From: Brevundimonas sp. M20
GTDB lineage: Bacteria; Pseudomonadota; Alphaproteobacteria; Caulobacterales; Caulobacteraceae
Assembly (NCBI RefSeq): GCF_006547065.1
Contig: NZ_CP041243.1
Span: 1,193,001-1,257,000, forward strand
DNA length: 64,000 nt
Reading direction: 5' to 3'
Shown here in pieces: positions 9,210 to 19,329 of this stretch. Positions within the stretch are counted from its first letter, which is position 1, and each line of letters opens with the position of its first letter. Both the position numbers and the translations under genes were made by a program. The notes beneath the pieces were generated by a model. It saw only the letters and a program-made list of their open reading frames with translations. It searched no databases and had not been told where the DNA came from.

Positions 9210-10229
9210 ATGATCGAACGAAACTGGCAAGAGCTGATCCGTCCCGAGAAGCCGCAGATCGAGGCGAGCTCCGACCCCCAGCGCAAGGCGCGCCTGGTCG
9301 CTGAGCCCCTGGAACGCGGTTTCGGCGTGACGCTCGGCAATGCCCTGCGTCGCGTTCTCCTGTCGTCGCTGCAAGGCGCCGCGGTGACCGCGATTCAAAT
9401 CGACGGCGTCGTCCACGAATTCTCGTCGCTGGAAGGCGTGCGGGAAGACGTCGTCGATATCGTGCTGAACATCAAGCAACTGGCGCTGCGCATGCACGCC
9501 GAAGGTCCGAAGCGCATGACCCTGCGCGCCACGGGCCCCGGTGTCGTCACGGCCGGCCAGATCGAAGTCCCTGCGGACATCGAGGTGCTGAACCCGGATC
9601 ACGTCATCTGCACCCTGGATGACGGCGCTTCGATCCGCATGGAACTGACCGTCCAGAACGGCAAGGGCTATGTAGCTTCAGAGTTCAACCGTCCGGAAGA
9701 CGCCCCGATCGGCCTGATCGCCGTCGACGCCCTGTACTCGCCGGTCAAGCGCGTCGCCTATCGCGTCGAGCCGACCCGTCAGGGCCAGTCGCTGGACTAC
9801 GACAAGCTGGTGCTGGAAGTCGAAACCAACGGCGCCGTCTCGCCGGTTGACGCTGTGGCCTACGCCTCGCGCATCCTGCAAGACCAGCTGCAGATCTTCA
9901 TCACCTTCGACGAGCCGAAGAAGGCTGTTGAGCAGTCGGACGGCAAGCCCGACCTGCCCTTCAACCCGGCTCTGCTGAAGAAGGTGGACGAGCTGGAGCT
10001 GTCGGTCCGTTCGGCCAACTGCCTGAAGAACGACAACATCGTCTACATCGGCGACCTGATTCAGAAGACCGAGGGCGAAATGCTTCGCACCCCGAACTTC
10101 GGCCGCAAGTCGCTGAACGAGATCAAGGAAGTTCTCGCGACGATGGGCCTCAGCCTCGGCATGGATGTGCCGAACTGGCCGCCCGAAAACATCGAAGACC
10201 TGGCCAAGAAGTTCGACGACCAGATCTAG
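9210..10229 (+). CDS. rpoA: DNA-directed RNA polymerase subunit alpha
   Basis: 339 aa. The N-terminal assembly domain has [20 protein letters not shown]. The C-terminal domain, which contacts UP elements and activators, has [15 protein letters not shown] and the [20 protein letters not shown] helix. Length and order are normal. The start ATG follows GAGGGAC. Confidence 0.97.
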   Translation: MIERNWQELIRPEKPQIEASSDPQRKARLVAEPLERGFGVTLGNALRRVLLSSLQGAAVTAIQIDGVVHEFSSLEGVREDVVDIVLNIKQLALRMHAEGPKRMTLRATGPGVVTAGQIEVPADIEVLNPDHVICTLDDGASIRMELTVQNGKGYVASEFNRPEDAPIGLIAVDALYSPVKRVAYRVEPTRQGQSLDYDKLVLEVETNGAVSPVDAVAYASRILQDQLQIFITFDEPKKAVEQSDGKPDLPFNPALLKKVDELELSVRSANCLKNDNIVYIGDLIQKTEGEMLRTPNFGRKSLNEIKEVLATMGLSLGMDVPNWPPENIEDLAKKFDDQI

Positions 10230-10337
10230 TTTCAACCCTCCGCCCATGACCCTTTCGGGGATCGCGGAGCGGTTAGAATGATAGAGCCCCAGGTCCACAC
10301 GTAGCGTGGATACCAGGGTTGAGTAGGAGAGACCCCG

Positions 10338-10757
10338 ATGCGCCACGGCGCCGCCTATCGCAAGCTCGGCCGTACGGTCAGCCACCGCCAGGCCATGTTC
10401 GCCAACATGGCTGCTTCGCTGATCAAGCACGAGCAGATCACGACCACCCTGCCGAAGGCGAAGGAACTGCGTCCCTTCGTCGAGAAGCTGGTCACCCTCG
10501 CCAAGAAGGGCGACCTGCACGCTCGTCGTCAGGCCATCAGCCAGGTCCGTGACGTGCCGCAAGTCGGCAAGCTGTTTGAAACGATCGGCCCGCGTTACGC
10601 CGAACGTAACGGCGGCTACATCCGCATCATGAAGGCCGGCTTCCGCCACGGCGACAACGCCGCCATGGCCGTGATCGAGTTCGTCGACCGCGACGTCGAC
10701 GCCAAGGGCCAGGACTCGGGTCCGGTCTATGAGATCGAGGGCGACGACGAAGCCTAA
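10338..10757 (+). CDS. rplQ: 50S ribosomal protein L17
   Basis: 139 aa exit-tunnel protein. The N terminus [20 protein letters not shown] is the family signature. The start has GTAGGAGAG ahead of it. It is the last gene of the alpha operon. The 108-base spacer after rpoA holds a small hairpin (TCCAC/GTGGA near 10294-10310). A strong terminator follows. Confidence 0.97.
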   Translation: MRHGAAYRKLGRTVSHRQAMFANMAASLIKHEQITTTLPKAKELRPFVEKLVTLAKKGDLHARRQAISQVRDVPQVGKLFETIGPRYAERNGGYIRIMKAGFRHGDNAAMAVIEFVDRDVDAKGQDSGPVYEIEGDDEA

Positions 10758-10780
10758 GCTTCGTTCGTTGGGGCAAAGAA

Positions 10781-10813
10781 GGGGCGGCGGGCGAAAGCCT
10801 GCCGCCCCTTTCT
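10781..10813 (+). terminator. Rho-independent terminator of the ribosomal operon
   Basis: A 12-bp GC stem (GGGGCGGCGGGC with GCCTGCCGCCCC, one G-T pair) around a GAAA loop, followed by TTTCTC. It lies 23 bases after the rplQ stop and before a gene of unrelated function. Confidence 0.85.
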
Positions 10814-10870
10814 CGTTCGTGGTCTTCCGCTGTCGGGCTCGCCTCCCCAGATGGAGGCTCCGGAGGGCCC

Positions 10871-11347
10871 ATGCCGACACCTGACCCTGTCATCATCATC
10901 GCGCCGTACCGGCCCGACCACGCTTCCGCTTGGCGGTCGCTGAACGAGGACTGGCTGGTGGCGGGCGGCTATGCGCTGGAAGCCAAGGACCAGCTGGTGC
11001 TGGGCGATCCGGAGGGCGCGATCCTGAGCAAGGGCGGCCACATCTTCATCGCCGAGCGGGACGGGGCGCCGGTCGGCTGCTGCTCGCTGATGGCGATGGA
11101 TGACGGCGGCTATGAGGTCGGCAAGATGGCCGTGCTGGCGGCGGCGCGCGGGCTGAACCTCGGGTATCGACTGCTGGAGGCCTGCGAGGCCACCGCACGC
11201 GCCGCCGGAGCCCCGCGCCTGTATCTCGAGACCAACAGGGCCCAGACCCACGCCATCGCCCTGTACCGCCGCTTCGGCTTCACCGACCTGCCGCCACGCC
11301 CCAGCCCCTATGCGCGGGCGGATACGTGGATGGAGAAGCGGTTCTGA
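10871..11347 (+). CDS. GNAT family N-acetyltransferase
   Basis: 158 aa with the GNAT fold order: an N-terminal strand (IIIAPYRPDH), the central AERDGAPVGCCSLM strands, the KMAVLAAARGLNLGYRLLEA acetyl-CoA-binding region (a variant of Q/RxxGxG/A), and LYLETNRAQTHAIALYRRFG with the usual C-terminal tyrosine. The acceptor substrate is not evident. It stands alone after the ribosomal terminator and converges with the ABC exporter genes. Confidence 0.85.
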   Translation: MPTPDPVIIIAPYRPDHASAWRSLNEDWLVAGGYALEAKDQLVLGDPEGAILSKGGHIFIAERDGAPVGCCSLMAMDDGGYEVGKMAVLAAARGLNLGYRLLEACEATARAAGAPRLYLETNRAQTHAIALYRRFGFTDLPPRPSPYARADTWMEKRF

Positions 11348-11350
11348 CCG

Positions 11351-12211
11351 CTACTCCTTCGACAGGTCCTGCTTCCTGAACCACGCCAGGGCGCCGGCGA
11401 GGGGGAGGATGGTCCACAGGGTCAGACCGGTCAGGGCCTTCCACACCACCGCCCCGGTCAGGGGCGCGTCCAGAGGGCCTTCGACGGCGGCCTTCAGCGT
11501 GTCATAGGCCAGCCCCGGGAGCAGCAGTTGCAGCGTCCAGCCGCCGGGATCCATGCCGAACAGCGCCGGGCCGAGCTGACCGGCCAGGCTCTGGATGAAG
11601 CCCAGCGCCCACGGCACGATCAGGGCGGCCAGCAGGGAACGCGTCATCACCGCCGCCAGCAGGCCGATCAGGGTGAACTGGACGATGCGGACATAGGACA
11701 GCAGCCAGGTCAGGGCGATGCCGCCGATGTCGCCCGCCGGGACCGAGAAGCTCAGCCCGCGCTGATAGACCATGGCCTGGGCGAGGAAGAAGATCAGGCT
11801 GGCCGCGAGGAAGAACAGGCTGCTGATGATGGCGATCAGCTTGACCACCCCGACCTTGGCCAGGAGCAGGGATGTGCGGTCATTGCGGGCGCTGATCAGT
11901 CGCCAGGTCTCCCAGCGATAGTCCCCGGCGTAGAGGGTGGCGGCGGCGATCAGCACGCAGATCAGCACAAAGCCGTTGGCGCAGCCGGCGGCGGCGAAGC
12001 CGAAGACATCGCCCAGATTCACCGCCTCGCTCGGGGCGGCGACGTTCAGTTTGGCGGCCTGGGCGGCCTTGTCGCCGTTGATCTTGCTGACCCAGTGGAA
12101 CAGCACGCCGCCGATCGCGAACAGCAGGGGCGTCAGCAGGACGGAGATGAAGACCAGCACCCGGTTCAGGGAGAAGCGGTAGCTCTCGGCTTTCAGCGCA
12201 TCAACGAGCAT
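11351..12211 (-). CDS. ABC-2 type transporter permease
   Basis: 286 aa with about six hydrophobic segments and the ABC-2 layout: an N-terminal helix (residues about 14-35), a long periplasmic loop, then clustered helices. The start was chosen at MLVDALKAESYRFSL because it overlaps the end of the upstream ATPase gene by 11 bases and removes a charged, non-family leader. It pairs with the ATPase to form an exporter; the cargo is unknown. Confidence 0.82.
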   Translation of the reverse strand: MLVDALKAESYRFSLNRVLVFISVLLTPLLFAIGGVLFHWVSKINGDKAAQAAKLNVAAPSEAVNLGDVFGFAAAGCANGFVLICVLIAAATLYAGDYRWETWRLISARNDRTSLLLAKVGVVKLIAIISSLFFLAASLIFFLAQAMVYQRGLSFSVPAGDIGGIALTWLLSYVRIVQFTLIGLLAAVMTRSLLAALIVPWALGFIQSLAGQLGPALFGMDPGGWTLQLLLPGLAYDTLKAAVEGPLDAPLTGAVVWKALTGLTLWTILPLAGALAWFRKQDLSKE

Positions 12212-13109
12212 CGTCGGCCTCCTGCACGGCGCCCGTCTCGGTGAAGAAGATGCTTTCAAGGTCGGCGCCGACCCATTTGGCTTCGTGAATGTCGACGCCC
12301 TGTTCGACCAGGGCCCGGATCAGGGCCGGGGCGTCCGGGCGCTTGATCTCGGCCAGCACGGCCTCGCCGTCGCGGGTGGCGCGGACGCTGAGGGCGCCCA
12401 GCACCTTCTCGACAGGCGTGCCGATAAGGCGCAGGCGTTCGCCGCCGGCCGCGGTCAGGTCGCTGACCGCGCCCTCCAGCACCAGCTTGCCCTTGTTCAT
12501 GATCGCCACGCGGTCGCAGATACGCTGGACCTCGCTGAGCTGGTGGCTGGCCAGAATGACGGTCACGCCGTCGTCGGCGGCGAGCGAGCGGATCAGGCCG
12601 CGCATCTCCTGAATGCCGGGCGGGTCCATGCCGCTGGTCGGTTCATCCAGAATGACCAGATCGGGCCGGGTCATCAGCGAGGCGGCGATGCCGAGACGCT
12701 GCATCATGCCGACCGAGAAGCCGCGCACCTTACGGTCCGCCGCCCGGGTCAGGCCGACGCGCTCCAGCCAGTAGGGGATGTCGGCGTCCCTGGCCGTCCC
12801 ATGCTCCAGAGCCAGCCAGCGCAGCACCATCCGGGCGGTCATGTAGGGCGGGAAGCGCGGGGTCTCGATCATCGAGCCCATGCGGCGCATGGCGGCCGGA
12901 TCGCCGATGGCGCCGCCCATGACGGTCGCGGATCCGTCCGTCGGACGGATCAGGCCCAGCAGGATGCGGAACAGGGTGGACTTGCCCGCCCCGTTCGGCC
13001 CCAGCACGCCATAGACCCCGCCCTTGGGAATGGTCAGATCAAGCCCGTCCAGGGCGCGCACGTCGCCATAGATCTTGGTCAGGCCGCGAGTTTCGATAAC
13101 AGCGCTCAT
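12201..13109 (-). CDS. ABC transporter ATP-binding protein
   Basis: 302 aa nucleotide-binding subunit. Walker A is GPNGAGKST, the signature is degenerate (FSVGMMQRLGIA instead of LSGGQ), Walker B is LVILDEP, and the switch histidine is in ILASHQLSE. The C-terminal ~80 residues form an accessory domain found in many ABC-2 exporters (lantibiotic-protection or CcmA-like type). It is first in a two-gene operon with the permease and divergent from a phosphodiesterase gene. Confidence 0.9.
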   Translation of the reverse strand: MSAVIETRGLTKIYGDVRALDGLDLTIPKGGVYGVLGPNGAGKSTLFRILLGLIRPTDGSATVMGGAIGDPAAMRRMGSMIETPRFPPYMTARMVLRWLALEHGTARDADIPYWLERVGLTRAADRKVRGFSVGMMQRLGIAASLMTRPDLVILDEPTSGMDPPGIQEMRGLIRSLAADDGVTVILASHQLSEVQRICDRVAIMNKGKLVLEGAVSDLTAAGGERLRLIGTPVEKVLGALSVRATRDGEAVLAEIKRPDAPALIRALVEQGVDIHEAKWVGADLESIFFTETGAVQEADDAR

Positions 13110-13242
13110 AAAGCGCAGGTTGAACGTGTGTCGGGTCCGCTGGCAAGGCGCTTCGCATTAAGCTTTTGCAACCGCGACGTCCGGTCGTCGTGCGCCTGTC
13201 GCCGAGACCGACTAGGCAGCCGGCTTCTGTACGGAGTCCGCC

Positions 13243-14502
13243 ATGTTCCTTCGCGCCCTGTTTCTGACCGTCGCCGCCGTATCGGCTCTGGCGATGGCCC
13301 CGACGACCGCGGAGGCGCAGGCCCCGGCTCCGGCCCCGGCTCCGGCGGTGCAGCGCGAACGGCCGGTGATCCTGATCGGCATCGACGGCTTCCGGGCCGA
13401 TTATCTGGACCCGGCGCGGACCCCGACCCTGTCGCGACTGGCCGCCGAGGGCGTGCAGACCGTGGACGGCATGCGCCCGTCCTGGCCCAGCGTGACCTTC
13501 CCGAACTTCTATACGCTGGTGACCGGCCTGCATCCCGACCACCACGGTCTGGTCTACAACACCATGAACGATCCGGACCTGCCGGGACGCCGGTTCTCCC
13601 TGGGCAACCGGACCGAGGTGATGGACCGGGTCTGGTACGACGCCGGCGAGCCGATCTGGGTGACGGCTCACAAGGCGGGCCTGCGCAGCGCCGCCATGTT
13701 CTGGCCGGGCTCGGAAGCGCCGGTGCGCGGCGTGCGCCCGGACTACTGGGTCCCCTATGAGAAAGGCGTGCCGTCGCTGTCGCGGGTCAACATTCTGCTG
13801 GGCTGGATGAGCCTGCCTCCGGAGGAACGCCCGGCCATCTCGACCCTGTATTTCGACATCGTCGACACCCAGGGACACACGTTCGGCCCGGACGCGCCGG
13901 AAACCCTGCAAGCCGTCGCTGACGTCGACACCGCGATCAAGGCTCTGGTCGAGGGACTGGAGAAGCTGAACCTCGACGCCGATCTGGTCATCGTGGCCGA
14001 TCACGGCATGGCGGCCCTGTCGGGCGAGCGAGTGGCCTTCCTCGATGACCTGATCGACCCGGCGGCGGTCAATGTGACGGCTTGGGGGGCGGTCGTGTCG
14101 CTGGATCCTGTCCCGGGCCGCGAGGCCGAGGTCGAGGCGGCCCTGCTGGGCGTGAAGCCGCACATGGAGTGCTGGCGCAAGGGCGACATCCCCGCGCGTC
14201 TGGCCTATGGAACCCACCCGCGCATCCCGGCCATCGTCTGTCTGGTGCAGACCGGTTGGACCGTTGGCCTGCGCGGGCGCGTCGATCCGGCGCGGATCCG
14301 GGGCGGGGGGCACGGCTTCGACAACCAGGCACCCGAGATGCGCGCCCTGTTCATCGCCCACGGCCCGGCTTTCGCATCGGGCGTGCGCCTGACCGAGATG
14401 GACAGCATCGACGTCGAGCCCCTGCTGGTCCGGCTGCTGGGCGTCACCGGCCCCGCCGTCGACGGACGGCCCGAGGACACCCTGCCGGCGATGGCGCGCT
14501 GA
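13243..14502 (+). CDS. Secreted ectonucleotide pyrophosphatase/phosphodiesterase family protein
   Basis: 419 aa with a signal peptide (cut near AEAQA) and an Ala/Pro linker. Alkaline-phosphatase-fold metal and nucleophile motifs are present: IGIDGFRADYL (metal Asp), WPSVTFPNFYTLVTG (nucleophile Thr in SVTFPN), YFDIVDTQGHTFGP and IVADHGM (metal ligands). It probably hydrolyses phosphodiester or pyrophosphate bonds in the periplasm. An MFS carrier gene begins 26 bases later and may be co-transcribed. Confidence 0.88.
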   Translation: MFLRALFLTVAAVSALAMAPTTAEAQAPAPAPAPAVQRERPVILIGIDGFRADYLDPARTPTLSRLAAEGVQTVDGMRPSWPSVTFPNFYTLVTGLHPDHHGLVYNTMNDPDLPGRRFSLGNRTEVMDRVWYDAGEPIWVTAHKAGLRSAAMFWPGSEAPVRGVRPDYWVPYEKGVPSLSRVNILLGWMSLPPEERPAISTLYFDIVDTQGHTFGPDAPETLQAVADVDTAIKALVEGLEKLNLDADLVIVADHGMAALSGERVAFLDDLIDPAAVNVTAWGAVVSLDPVPGREAEVEAALLGVKPHMECWRKGDIPARLAYGTHPRIPAIVCLVQTGWTVGLRGRVDPARIRGGGHGFDNQAPEMRALFIAHGPAFASGVRLTEMDSIDVEPLLVRLLGVTGPAVDGRPEDTLPAMAR

Positions 14503-14528
14503 CGCCCGGCGGGCTAGAACCGCCGTCG

Positions 14529-15839
14529 ATGAACGCCCTGAATGATCTGAAAGTCCGCCGCGCGGCCATCGCCTTCATTCTGGTGACGGCGGTGCTCGAC
14601 ATCATCGCCATGGGGATCATCATCCCCGTGCTGCCACACCTGATCGAGGAGTTCGTCGGGTCAAACGCCCAGGCGGGCTGGATCAACGGTGTCTTCGTGG
14701 CCCTCTGGGCGGGGATGCAGTTCATCTGCTCGCCCATCATCGGCTCGCTGTCGGACAAGTACGGCCGCCGTCCGGTCATCCTGATCAGCTGCGCCGGTCT
14801 GGCGCTGGACTATGTGCTGATGGCGCTGGCGCCGAACCTGTGGTGGCTGGCGGTCGGGCGGATCATCGCCGGGATCACTTCGTCCAGCTTCACCACCGTC
14901 TTCGCCTACATGGCCGACATCACCGCGCCGGAGAAGCGGGCCAAGGCCTATGGGCTGATCGGCGCGGCCTTCTCGGGCGGCTTCGTACTGGGGCCGGTGC
15001 TGGGCGGCTTCCTGGGCGAGCTGGGGCCGCGCGCCCCCTTCTGGTTCGCCGCCGTCCTGTCGGGCGTGGCCTTCCTGTACGGCCTGTTCGTCCTGCCCGA
15101 GAGCCTGGCGCCGGAGAAGCGGATGCCGTTCAGCTGGAAGCGGGCGAACCCCGTCGGCGCCCTGATCCTGCTGAAACGCCATGCGGAGCTCAGCGGCCTC
15201 GCGGTCGTGAACTTCCTGCTCTACTTCGCCCACCACGTCTTCTCGGCGGTGTTCGTGCTGTACGCGGGCCTGCGCTACGGCTGGGGCCCGTTGCAGGTCG
15301 GGATGCTGCTGGCGCTCGTGGGCGTGCTGGACATGATCGTTCAGGGCCTGCTGGTGGGGCCGGTCTCCAAACGCTTCGGCGAGCGCAGGACGCTGGTGCT
15401 GGGCCTTATCGGCGGCACCGTCGGCATCGCCCTGATGGGCTGGGCGCCGACCGGCTGGGCCTTCATCGCCGCCATGCTGCCCAACGCCCTGTGGGGCTTG
15501 GCCATGCCGACGATTCAGGCCCTGATGACCCGCCGCGTCGGCGAGGATGAGCAGGGCCAGCTTCAGGGCGCGAACAACAGCGTCGGGGCCATCGCGGGCG
15601 TGCTTTCGCCCCTGTTCTTCGGCTGGCTCTACACCCATTCGACCGGCGGCCAGTTCCAGAGCGTGGCGCGCTGGATCGAGGGCTGGGCGGGGCAGGGGCC
15701 GGCCTCGCGCCTTCTGGTCGGCGGCCTTTATGATCCGGGACTGGCCTTCTACGTCGCGGCGGGCGTGCTGCTGCTGGCGGCGGTGATCGGCTGGGTCGTG
15801 GGACGGCAGGCGTCCCGGGCCGAGGCGTCGGGCGCCTGA
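14529..15839 (+). CDS. MFS transporter, TetA-like
   Basis: 436 aa with 12 predicted helices. The start [19 protein letters not shown] was chosen because the reading frame upstream overlaps the phosphodiesterase gene. Motif A ([14 protein letters not shown]) lies between helices 2 and 3, and [13 protein letters not shown] is typical of the tetracycline/multidrug group. The substrate is unknown; the group includes drug:proton antiporters. Helix 11-12 is preceded by a short periplasmic insert ([16 protein letters not shown]). Confidence 0.85.
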   Translation: MNALNDLKVRRAAIAFILVTAVLDIIAMGIIIPVLPHLIEEFVGSNAQAGWINGVFVALWAGMQFICSPIIGSLSDKYGRRPVILISCAGLALDYVLMALAPNLWWLAVGRIIAGITSSSFTTVFAYMADITAPEKRAKAYGLIGAAFSGGFVLGPVLGGFLGELGPRAPFWFAAVLSGVAFLYGLFVLPESLAPEKRMPFSWKRANPVGALILLKRHAELSGLAVVNFLLYFAHHVFSAVFVLYAGLRYGWGPLQVGMLLALVGVLDMIVQGLLVGPVSKRFGERRTLVLGLIGGTVGIALMGWAPTGWAFIAAMLPNALWGLAMPTIQALMTRRVGEDEQGQLQGANNSVGAIAGVLSPLFFGWLYTHSTGGQFQSVARWIEGWAGQGPASRLLVGGLYDPGLAFYVAAGVLLLAAVIGWVVGRQASRAEASGA

Positions 15840-15908
15840 TCGCGTCGCCTTGATCCGGCCCGAAATCCGTAGCCGTATGGGAACGTCTCTCCCGCCTTTG
15901 CCTTACGG

Positions 15909-17288
15909 ATGATGATGAAGACCGGCTCTCTCGCGATCGCACTCGCCCTCACGCTCGCCGCCTGCGGACAACCCTCGAACTCCAAGGCGCAGGACGGCGT
16001 CTTCTCCGACAACCGGGTCGTGCCCGGCCACGCCATGGCGATGAAGTCCAGCTTCGCGCCGGTTGTCCGCACCGCCGCCCCGGCCGTGGTCAACATCTCC
16101 GCCCGCGGCGTGCAGCAGGTCCGCGATCCCTTCTTCGGCATGCCGGGACAGCGGGAGACCGGCTCGGTCGGCTCGGGCGTCATCGTGCGTGAGAACGGGG
16201 TCGTGGTGACCAACTACCACGTCGTCAACGGCATGAGTTCGATCCGCGTCATCCTGAACGACCGGCGCGAGTTCGACGCCCGTGTGGTTCTGGGCGATGA
16301 GCGCTCCGATCTGGCGGTGCTTCAGCTGCAGGGCGTCAACGAGCGCCTGCCGACCCTCAACATCGACGACCGCGAGGAACAGCAGGTCGGCGATCTGGTG
16401 CTGGCCATCGGCAATCCGTTCGGCGTCGGCCAGACCGTGACCAACGGCATCATCTCGGCCCTCAACCGGACCGAGACGAACATTTCCGACAGCGGCTCCT
16501 TCATCCAGACCGATGCGGCCATCAATCCCGGCAACTCGGGCGGGGCGCTGGTCGACATGGACGGCGACCTGATCGGCATCAACTCGGCCATCTTCTCGCG
16601 CTCGGGCACCTCGTCCGGCGTCGGCTTCGCCATCCCGGCCTCGATGGTGAAAAGGGTGGTCGACAACGCCGTCGGCGGCGCCACCATCGTCGTGCGCCCC
16701 TGGTTGGGCGTGAAGGGCGAGACGGTCAGCGCCGACATCGCCCGCAGCCTCGGCCTCGAACGGCCGCAGGGCATCGTCATCACCCAGGTCTGGAACAACG
16801 GGCCGGGCGACCGTGCGGGCCTGCGCGAAGGCGACCTGATCACCGCCGTCGACGGCGCCGAGATCAACGATCAGGGCGGGCTCAATTTCCGCGTCGGCCT
16901 GCATGACCCCAACGAGACGGTGGAGGTCACCTATCTGCGTGACGGCCGCCGTCAGACGGTCAACGTCCGCATCAGCAGCCTTCCGGGCGATCCGGATGTC
17001 GACAAGGCCACCACCATCCAGACCGGCGCCCTGTCCGGCGCCCGGGTCCTGGCCCTGAACCCGGCGCTGGCGGATGCGCTGGGCGGCGATCCGTTCTCCA
17101 GCGGGGTCATCATCGGCGGGGTGCAGCGCGGCAGCTACGCCAACCGCGCCGGTTTCCAGGGCGGCGACGTGGTCGTGGCCGTCAACGGCCGTCCGGTGAC
17201 CAGCGTGGGCCAACTGGCCAATGTCGGGCGCGGGGCCGAGGTCAGCATCAATCGCCGCGGCCGGACCATCACCGGCGTGATGCGCTGA
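15909..17288 (+). CDS. DegP/HtrA-family serine protease, lipoprotein type
   Basis: 459 aa. The signal ends in a lipobox LAAC (Cys19), so it is likely membrane-anchored in the periplasm, unlike soluble E. coli DegP. The trypsin-like triad is His104 (TNYHVV), Asp134 (RSDLAVL) and Ser210 (NPGNSGGALV). Two PDZ domains follow (about 250-350 and 365-455), with VIIGGVQRGSYANRAGFQGG in the second. Role: periplasmic protein quality control. It converges with a VOC gene four bases after its stop. Confidence 0.92.
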   Translation: MMMKTGSLAIALALTLAACGQPSNSKAQDGVFSDNRVVPGHAMAMKSSFAPVVRTAAPAVVNISARGVQQVRDPFFGMPGQRETGSVGSGVIVRENGVVVTNYHVVNGMSSIRVILNDRREFDARVVLGDERSDLAVLQLQGVNERLPTLNIDDREEQQVGDLVLAIGNPFGVGQTVTNGIISALNRTETNISDSGSFIQTDAAINPGNSGGALVDMDGDLIGINSAIFSRSGTSSGVGFAIPASMVKRVVDNAVGGATIVVRPWLGVKGETVSADIARSLGLERPQGIVITQVWNNGPGDRAGLREGDLITAVDGAEINDQGGLNFRVGLHDPNETVEVTYLRDGRRQTVNVRISSLPGDPDVDKATTIQTGALSGARVLALNPALADALGGDPFSSGVIIGGVQRGSYANRAGFQGGDVVVAVNGRPVTSVGQLANVGRGAEVSINRRGRTITGVMR

Positions 17289-17292
17289 TCGC

Positions 17293-17712
17293 CTATTTCC
17301 GGATGGGGGATCCGATCGACCAGGTGTGGCCGAACGGATCCTTCAACTGGCCGTAGCGGTCGCCCCAGAACTGGTCTTCCAAGGGATACAGCGGCACGCC
17401 GCCGGCCAGAATGGCGCGGTTCCACCACTCGTCGGCGTCGTCGACCTGAAGATGCAGGACCACGCCGGTCGGCACGATATCCTGTTGGCCGTTGAACTCG
17501 GGAAACTCGTCGGCCAGCAGCACGCTGGCGCCGTTGATCAGCAGGTGGGCGTGCATCAGCCGCTCGCCGTCCTCGGCGGGCATGCGGCGCACCTCCTCGG
17601 CTCCGAAGGCGCGCTGATAGAATTCGATGGCCGCCTGTCCGCCGCGCGAGGGGATGGTCAGGTGAGGCGAGACGCCGGTGATCGGGCCCATGGGCTTGTT
17701 GTCGTCGGCCAT
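17293..17712 (-). CDS. VOC/glyoxalase family protein (PhnB-like)
   Basis: 139 aa. The start was set at MADDNKPMGPITGVSPHL because GAGGAGAA lies seven bases upstream; a longer frame adds unrelated residues. It shows the PhnB-type pattern: SPHLTIPSRGGQAAIEFYQR, AHLLINGASVLLADE and a C-terminal DPFGHTWSIG. Such proteins may bind metal and small ligands, but no function can be assigned. It is divergent from rarA. Confidence 0.85.
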   Translation of the reverse strand: MADDNKPMGPITGVSPHLTIPSRGGQAAIEFYQRAFGAEEVRRMPAEDGERLMHAHLLINGASVLLADEFPEFNGQQDIVPTGVVLHLQVDDADEWWNRAILAGGVPLYPLEDQFWGDRYGQLKDPFGHTWSIGSPIRK

Positions 17713-17783
17713 CTCGTTCTCCTCGGACCCTGGGCACAGTAACGCGTGAAAACCCGCGCGGTTACGCCTATCTGTGACGGGCA

Positions 17784-19088
17784 ATGACCGATCTGTTCGA
17801 AGCCTCCGGCATCCATCCCCCCGACGCTCCGCTGGCCGACCGCCTGCGGCCGCAGACGCTAGAGGAGGTGGTCGGGCAGGACCACCTGCTGGGGGAGGGC
17901 GGGCCGATCCGGCGGATGATCGAGGCGGGCCGTCTGGGCTCGATGATCCTGTGGGGACCGCCCGGCACGGGCAAGACCACCATCGCCCGCCTGCTGGCCA
18001 GGGCGGCGGGCTATCAGTACCAGCAGATCAGCGCCGTCTTCTCGGGCGTGGCCGATCTGAAGAAGGCGTTCGAGCAGGCGCGGATGCGCCGCGCCGCCGG
18101 TCAGTCGACCCTGCTCTTCGTCGACGAAATCCACCGCTTCAACCGCGCCCAGCAGGACGGCTTCCTGCCGTTCGTGGAGGAGGGGATCGTCACCCTCGTG
18201 GGGGCCACGACCGAGAACCCGTCGTTCGAGCTGAACGGGGCCCTGCTGTCGCGCTCGCAGGTCTATGTGCTGAAGCGGCTGGACGACGCGGCGCTGGATC
18301 AACTGTTGATCAGGGCCGAGGCGATGGAGGGCAAAAGCCTGCCCCTGACGCCGGAATCCCGCCACGCCCTGCTGGCTCTGGCCGACGGCGACGGGCGTTA
18401 CCTGCTGACCATGTCGGAGGTGCTGTTCGATCTGACGGCGACCGAGCCTCTGGACGTGCAGGCGTTGGCGGGCATCCTCCAGAAGCGCGCGCCTGCTTAC
18501 GACAAGAGTCGAGAAGAGCACTACAACCTCATATCCGCGCTGCATAAATCGGTTCGCGGGTCGGACCCGGATGCGGCCCTCTACTGGCTGGCGCGGATGC
18601 TGAACGGGGGCGAGGATCCGCTGTATCTGGCCCGCCGGATCGTGCGGATGGCGGTCGAGGACATCGGTCAGGCCGACCCCCTGTCCATCCTCGTCGCCAA
18701 TGCGGCCAAGGACACCTACGACTTCCTCGGCAGCCCCGAGGGCGAGCTGGCGTTGGCGCAGGCGGTGGTCCACCTCGCCACCGCGCCCAAGTCGGTCGGG
18801 GTGTACGAGGCCTACAAGGCGGCCAGGCGCGCGGCGGCCGAAACCGGCTCCCTGATGCCGCCCGCCCACATTCGCAACGCGCCGACCAAGCTGATGAAGT
18901 CGCTCGGCTACGGCGAGGGTTATCAGTACGATCCCGACACCGAGGACGGCTTTTCGGGCGCTGACTTCTTCCCCGAGGGGATGGAGCGCCGCACCTTCTA
19001 CAAGCCCAAGGGCGAGGGGCACGAAGCCAAGGTCAGGGAACGGCTGAAACGCTGGGCCGAGTTGCGGGCGCGGAAGTCGGGACAGTAG
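17784..19088 (+). CDS. rarA: Replication-associated recombination protein A
   Basis: 434 aa AAA+ ATPase of the RarA/MgsA/WRNIP1 family, which acts at stalled forks. Walker A is GPPGTGKT (58-65), Walker B is [10 protein letters not shown] (111-120), and [12 protein letters not shown] is the sensor region. The C-terminal tetramerisation domain has [19 protein letters not shown] and [12 protein letters not shown], both hallmark segments. The start ATG follows GTGACGGGCA without a strong Shine-Dalgarno. Confidence 0.95.
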   Translation: MTDLFEASGIHPPDAPLADRLRPQTLEEVVGQDHLLGEGGPIRRMIEAGRLGSMILWGPPGTGKTTIARLLARAAGYQYQQISAVFSGVADLKKAFEQARMRRAAGQSTLLFVDEIHRFNRAQQDGFLPFVEEGIVTLVGATTENPSFELNGALLSRSQVYVLKRLDDAALDQLLIRAEAMEGKSLPLTPESRHALLALADGDGRYLLTMSEVLFDLTATEPLDVQALAGILQKRAPAYDKSREEHYNLISALHKSVRGSDPDAALYWLARMLNGGEDPLYLARRIVRMAVEDIGQADPLSILVANAAKDTYDFLGSPEGELALAQAVVHLATAPKSVGVYEAYKAARRAAAETGSLMPPAHIRNAPTKLMKSLGYGEGYQYDPDTEDGFSGADFFPEGMERRTFYKPKGEGHEAKVRERLKRWAELRARKSGQ

Positions 19089-19098
19089 CACTTCTGCC

Positions 19099-19254
19099 GC
19101 TATCGTCGTCCCGGGGCGCGTAGCGAACCCCGGGACCCAGCGGCGCCGCGACGGCGGCGAAACACTGGCCTCGAACGTTAAAGCAGCTGTGCTCCCGACA
19201 GCTTCGCGCTCCCGCGCGCCGCTGGGTCCCGGCTATCGCCGGGATGACGATAGC
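19099..19254. repeat. Nested palindromic intergenic repeat
   Basis: Two nested inverted repeats. The outer arms GCTATCGTCGTCCCGG (19099-19114) and CCGGGATGACGATAGC (19239-19254) differ by one G-T pair. The inner arms CGGGACCCAGCGGCGC (19131-19146) and GCGCCGCTGGGTCCCG (19216-19231) are perfect. The element fills the gap between rarA and a membrane protein. A related short hairpin lies at 48090-48119. Confidence 0.8.
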
Positions 19255-19329
19255 AGGCGGGTGTGAGGCGTTGCCGTAACGTTGTTTCGGGCGCATCGTC
19301 CCTCCATCACATGACCTTGGGAGGGGACC

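Noticed and set aside
15850..15881. Promoter TTGATC/TATGGG for the DegP-like gene
   Set aside because: The spacer is 20 bases, too long for a good sigma70 promoter.
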